A DNA stretch of 64,000 bases from Vibrio navarrensis (GTDB lineage: Bacteria; Pseudomonadota; Gammaproteobacteria; Enterobacterales; Vibrionaceae): contig NZ_CP065218.1 in the NCBI RefSeq assembly GCF_015767675.1, forward strand, positions 1,302,001 through 1,366,000. Direction: 5' to 3'. Positions 61,184 to 64,000 of the stretch are shown here, one piece after another (position 1 is the first letter of the stretch; each line of letters begins with the position of its first letter). Made by a program: the position numbers and the translations under genes. The notes below the pieces were generated by a model. The model did not search any database. It saw only the letters and a list, made by a program, of their open reading frames with translations, and was not told the origin of the DNA.

Positions 61184-63538
61184 TCATCGGTTTTCAAAAC
61201 GATTATAGTCGAGTAAACCAAATTCGATCGGTTGATCGTTACGATACCATTGATGCACTTTGTCACTGGTCGGCCAAAATTGCGTCGAACTACGGCGAAT
61301 AGCGAATTTATCCAATAACTTAAGGTAATCTTCTTCGCTGCGTATCGATTTCAATGATTGAACGAAATCGACGACTTGTGCTTCATTGATAACAAAAAAT
61401 GCTGCTGGGTAACTGCCTAGCACGCCACGCACGATAGTGAGATCGTCATTCGCAGGATCACGGTTTTTATCTTCGCTAAATAAGCTAGAGATGTTCACGT
61501 GAGCGTTATTTTTCAGCAAGGTAAACAGTTGCTCTTTGCCTGAGTGCGATGTCACCATCAACATACTGATTTGTGCAACTGGCCCTAGCGCTTCGCCTTT
61601 GACCTGATTGAGCGAGTTCAGTAAAGCTTCGTGACTCTTGCTAAGCCCAGTATCGACGATCTCATAGCGGTCATTGAGTACCGCACTCACTTGATTGCGC
61701 AAAATATCGTACAGTTCGGACTTAGGATCGTCGGTATGGTAGACCACGCTCGTCGGTTGGTTAAAAGGCGTGATGTTGCGTTGTAGGAAATCACTCAGTT
61801 GTGGGCTTTGTTGTTGATACCAACTTGAGTGCTCAACATGACGCATCTGTGCAGGTAACAAAGCAATAAAGTTGCTTTCGCCTTCCAAACGCAAGAAGTC
61901 CATAAACATTCGAGTCATCAGTTGGTGACCGAAGTTGCCATACACATCGAACCCTGCGACTAAAAGGTAGTGGATGCGCTCCAGCAGCGCGTAATCGAGC
62001 ACCCAAGCCGTTTTCGGTTTTTCACCGACTAATCCCTGTACCACGGATGCACTGTCGAAATGGCGAAACACCGTTAAAGCAGCGTTGGCGTTTTCTCCAT
62101 TGCCGTCCCAAATGATCTCGGTGGTCAAGTGAGTGCCATTTTTGAACCAATGATTGATGAACTCCGATTTTGCTTCTAAATAACGAGCTTGCTGCACCGA
62201 GTACTTGACCCAGTTTGTTACGGGAAGCGCATTGCTTTCCAGCTCTGCGGGTAGTTTTAGATTGTCTGCCTGCGAGTGATAGAACTCATTGACTTGTGGC
62301 ATGTCCGCTTTATCAGGATCAAGGAAGAATACCCAAAAGCGGTCATTGATGACATTCAGGGCTAACTGACCACGGCAGACTGGGCCTTTGATGTAGGCCA
62401 TAATGGTATTTTGCGCGTTGTCTAACATGAACTTAAAGCGCGATTTTACCGGCAGATCGATAAAGGCGGTCATGGGATTGGCGGCCACATCGGGATCATA
62501 GCTAGGCAACTGTGCGACGTGGTAATCGGCGTCAATAAACCACGCTTTCCAGTCTGAAATTCGCTTGCTGTTTAAAGCAAATGGCATGTGGGTTTTGTCC
62601 ACAATCGCCCCTTGCTCTGGGATGATGCGATAGTAGACGCGCTCTACGCCAGGATCGTCGTATGGACGTCGTGTTGCGATGCGTTTCACAGGCTCTCCGG
62701 GAGGGGTGGATGAACGCACTAAGGTAAAGAAACGTGGTGCGCCCTCAAGCTCAGAGAAATAGAGGTGCGAGAGAAACAGGTGTTCGTAAATGTATCGTGC
62801 AGCGAGTTGGTTTTTAGGTGAATGTTGGTTGAGCAACTGCTCATAGCGCGAGATCTCGCCAGCGTGCGCGTTGCTAAGAGGGAGTGGTTCGTTCATGATG
62901 GCGCCATTCTCAAGCCATGCCATCAAAGTCTGGTACTCATCTGCCGACAGGTTTGGCATGCCAAAGGGCATCCCCCAAGTGGGGTGATCTTTTTCGTACT
63001 GAGCGTATTCTTCGATTGTCGGGCAGGTTTGTTCTCGATCAATCGAAAAATCAAACCCGGTTAACTGGTCTTGCTGCGGCAAAGGGTGGCGTTCTTTTTG
63101 CTGCAATAGACGGGCGACCAAGCCTGCTTCAAGGTTGGCGACGCCCGTTTGCTCACGTTCATTCAATACTGGATGGAAGCTGGCTTCGCGCCACTGCTGC
63201 GTGGTTTCGGCATCCTCAAATAAGCGAGTCGGCGCCGAGGCAGTTAATCGAGTTCCTTGATAAACCAGTGCCTTGCTAGCCCCTCTATCGATGCCCTCAA
63301 CAGAAGAAAGTTTTAGCTGACAAGGGGCATCGTAGCAGGCGTGACAAACGACGCAGCGATTATCCAAGATCGGTTTGACTTGCTGAAGGAAAAAATCGGC
63401 TGGTACTGAGGCGTTTGGAGCGATGCGCTCTCTGACCTCGGCTTTACCAAATAACTGGTTATAGTTAATGCCAACATAAGTTGCACAACCTGCAAACAGG
63501 GTGGTCAAAAATAGTAGGAAAAATGTCCGTAATTTCAT
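61184..63538 (-). CDS. cti: Fatty acid cis/trans isomerase
   Basis: This protein of about 784 residues has a signal sequence with a possible lipobox (MKLRTFFLLFLTTLFAGC; Cys18) and a cytochrome-c haem site RCVVCHACYD (Cys62, Cys65, His66). It matches the Cti family, which turns cis to trans unsaturated acyl chains in membrane phospholipids under solvent or heat stress. Long blocks such as HPTWGMPFGMPNLS and VERVYYRIIPEQG support this. I start at ATG 63538, where the signal peptide begins; an ATG eight codons upstream also lacks a good ribosome site. It acts in the periplasm. Confidence 0.88.
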   Translation of the reverse strand: MKLRTFFLLFLTTLFAGCATYVGINYNQLFGKAEVRERIAPNASVPADFFLQQVKPILDNRCVVCHACYDAPCQLKLSSVEGIDRGASKALVYQGTRLTASAPTRLFEDAETTQQWREASFHPVLNEREQTGVANLEAGLVARLLQQKERHPLPQQDQLTGFDFSIDREQTCPTIEEYAQYEKDHPTWGMPFGMPNLSADEYQTLMAWLENGAIMNEPLPLSNAHAGEISRYEQLLNQHSPKNQLAARYIYEHLFLSHLYFSELEGAPRFFTLVRSSTPPGEPVKRIATRRPYDDPGVERVYYRIIPEQGAIVDKTHMPFALNSKRISDWKAWFIDADYHVAQLPSYDPDVAANPMTAFIDLPVKSRFKFMLDNAQNTIMAYIKGPVCRGQLALNVINDRFWVFFLDPDKADMPQVNEFYHSQADNLKLPAELESNALPVTNWVKYSVQQARYLEAKSEFINHWFKNGTHLTTEIIWDGNGENANAALTVFRHFDSASVVQGLVGEKPKTAWVLDYALLERIHYLLVAGFDVYGNFGHQLMTRMFMDFLRLEGESNFIALLPAQMRHVEHSSWYQQQSPQLSDFLQRNITPFNQPTSVVYHTDDPKSELYDILRNQVSAVLNDRYEIVDTGLSKSHEALLNSLNQVKGEALGPVAQISMLMVTSHSGKEQLFTLLKNNAHVNISSLFSEDKNRDPANDDLTIVRGVLGSYPAAFFVINEAQVVDFVQSLKSIRSEEDYLKLLDKFAIRRSSTQFWPTSDKVHQWYRNDQPIEFGLLDYNRFENR

Positions 63539-64000
63539 TTGTTTATTCTGGAAAAATGACATAACCACAATTAAAGCAGATGCCGCGCCTGACAACAAAT
63601 TAAACGCCGTGGATACTCACATCACGCTGAGGGATGGATTGACAAAACAGAAGACATATTGGATTTTAATAATCAGCTCAACAGCAGGGGTTAACCAGTT
63701 TCATTTTAGTCATCGACTGGGATAAAAATTGTGGTCAAATCCCTGTACCTATGAGACTTTTTTACCTAAGTTCGAGCAAGTTAACTTATTTACTATTCAC
63801 TTGTTTTCTTATTGTAAACAAGTGGGTACGCCCTTAGTGTGTCGAACTCGTAGAGAAAAATGGGCGAAAATTATGCAATTAGCTCAAAAGTGTGATTCAG
63901 TTAGGACTTTGGAAACAATATTCTCAACAGGATTGATATACAATGATTTTTCAGATGACCGTTTCAAATAAAAAATTAGGTCGCCTGGATCTCTTCTCCA
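63539..64000. other. AT-rich end region with no supportable gene
   Basis: The final 460 bases should contain the cti promoter. An 80-codon frame at 63729-63971 has no ribosome site and an unusual composition, so I do not call it. No terminator, repeat or RNA gene is evident. Confidence 0.5.

Noticed and set aside
63729..63971. 80-codon frame at the window end
   Set aside because: GTG start without ribosome site and no recognisable pattern.

Overview
The window looks like a chromosomal segment of a Vibrio or close relative. The vctPDGC-type siderophore operon next to an AraC regulator and TonB receptor, torT/torS, dabBA, dbpA, helD, yccS and DUF3012/DUF2218 genes are all typical of Vibrionaceae. 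The vct order resembles a secondary-chromosome region of V. cholerae, but that is inference. No rRNA, tRNA, insertion sequence, integrase or CRISPR array was found.

Layout. 1-3306: dabB (5' end cut off) and dabA, an inorganic-carbon uptake pair. 3388-8309: ethanolamine catabolism without a microcompartment (eutB-eutC-permease on the minus strand, divergent AraC regulator). 8630-31297: a large beta-glucan utilisation locus. It has a LacI-led operon (CUT1 ABC importer, GH1 beta-glucosidase, GH94 phosphorylase), then an aldose 1-epimerase, a GH116 enzyme, a second LacI regulator, a GH9 lipoprotein, a secreted GH16 enzyme, a two-domain lipoprotein, a LamB-type porin and a chemoreceptor gene interrupted by one in-frame stop. 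The parts fit together as extracellular or periplasmic depolymerisation, porin entry, ABC import of short oligosaccharides, and cytoplasmic phosphorolysis or hydrolysis.

31417-34704: a single-permease iron/siderophore-type ABC system around a Fur-like site. 34751-37579: a DUF3012 lipoprotein, then a GST and an NADP-dependent reductase next to a TetR gene, with two identical 19-bp operators. 37686-41580: dbpA, a two-domain universal stress protein and a SulP anion transporter. 41690-41965: a gene-free stretch with a CRP-like site and a strong plus-strand terminator, probably a small RNA. 42083-49589: vctPDGC-like operon, cueR-like and AraC genes, TonB receptor and DUF2218 gene, with Fur boxes. 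49695-51129: four small genes, one under a convincing promoter/Fur box and one of only 53 codons. 51283-63538: yccS, helD, two paralogous methylglyoxal synthases, torT/torS, a small coiled-coil protein and a cis/trans fatty acid isomerase. The last 460 bases hold nothing I can support.

Several starts were moved inward from the longest reading frame using Shine-Dalgarno spacing, signal peptides, family N-termini or overlapping regulatory sites; each entry says so. All family names come from recognition of motifs by eye, not from database searches.
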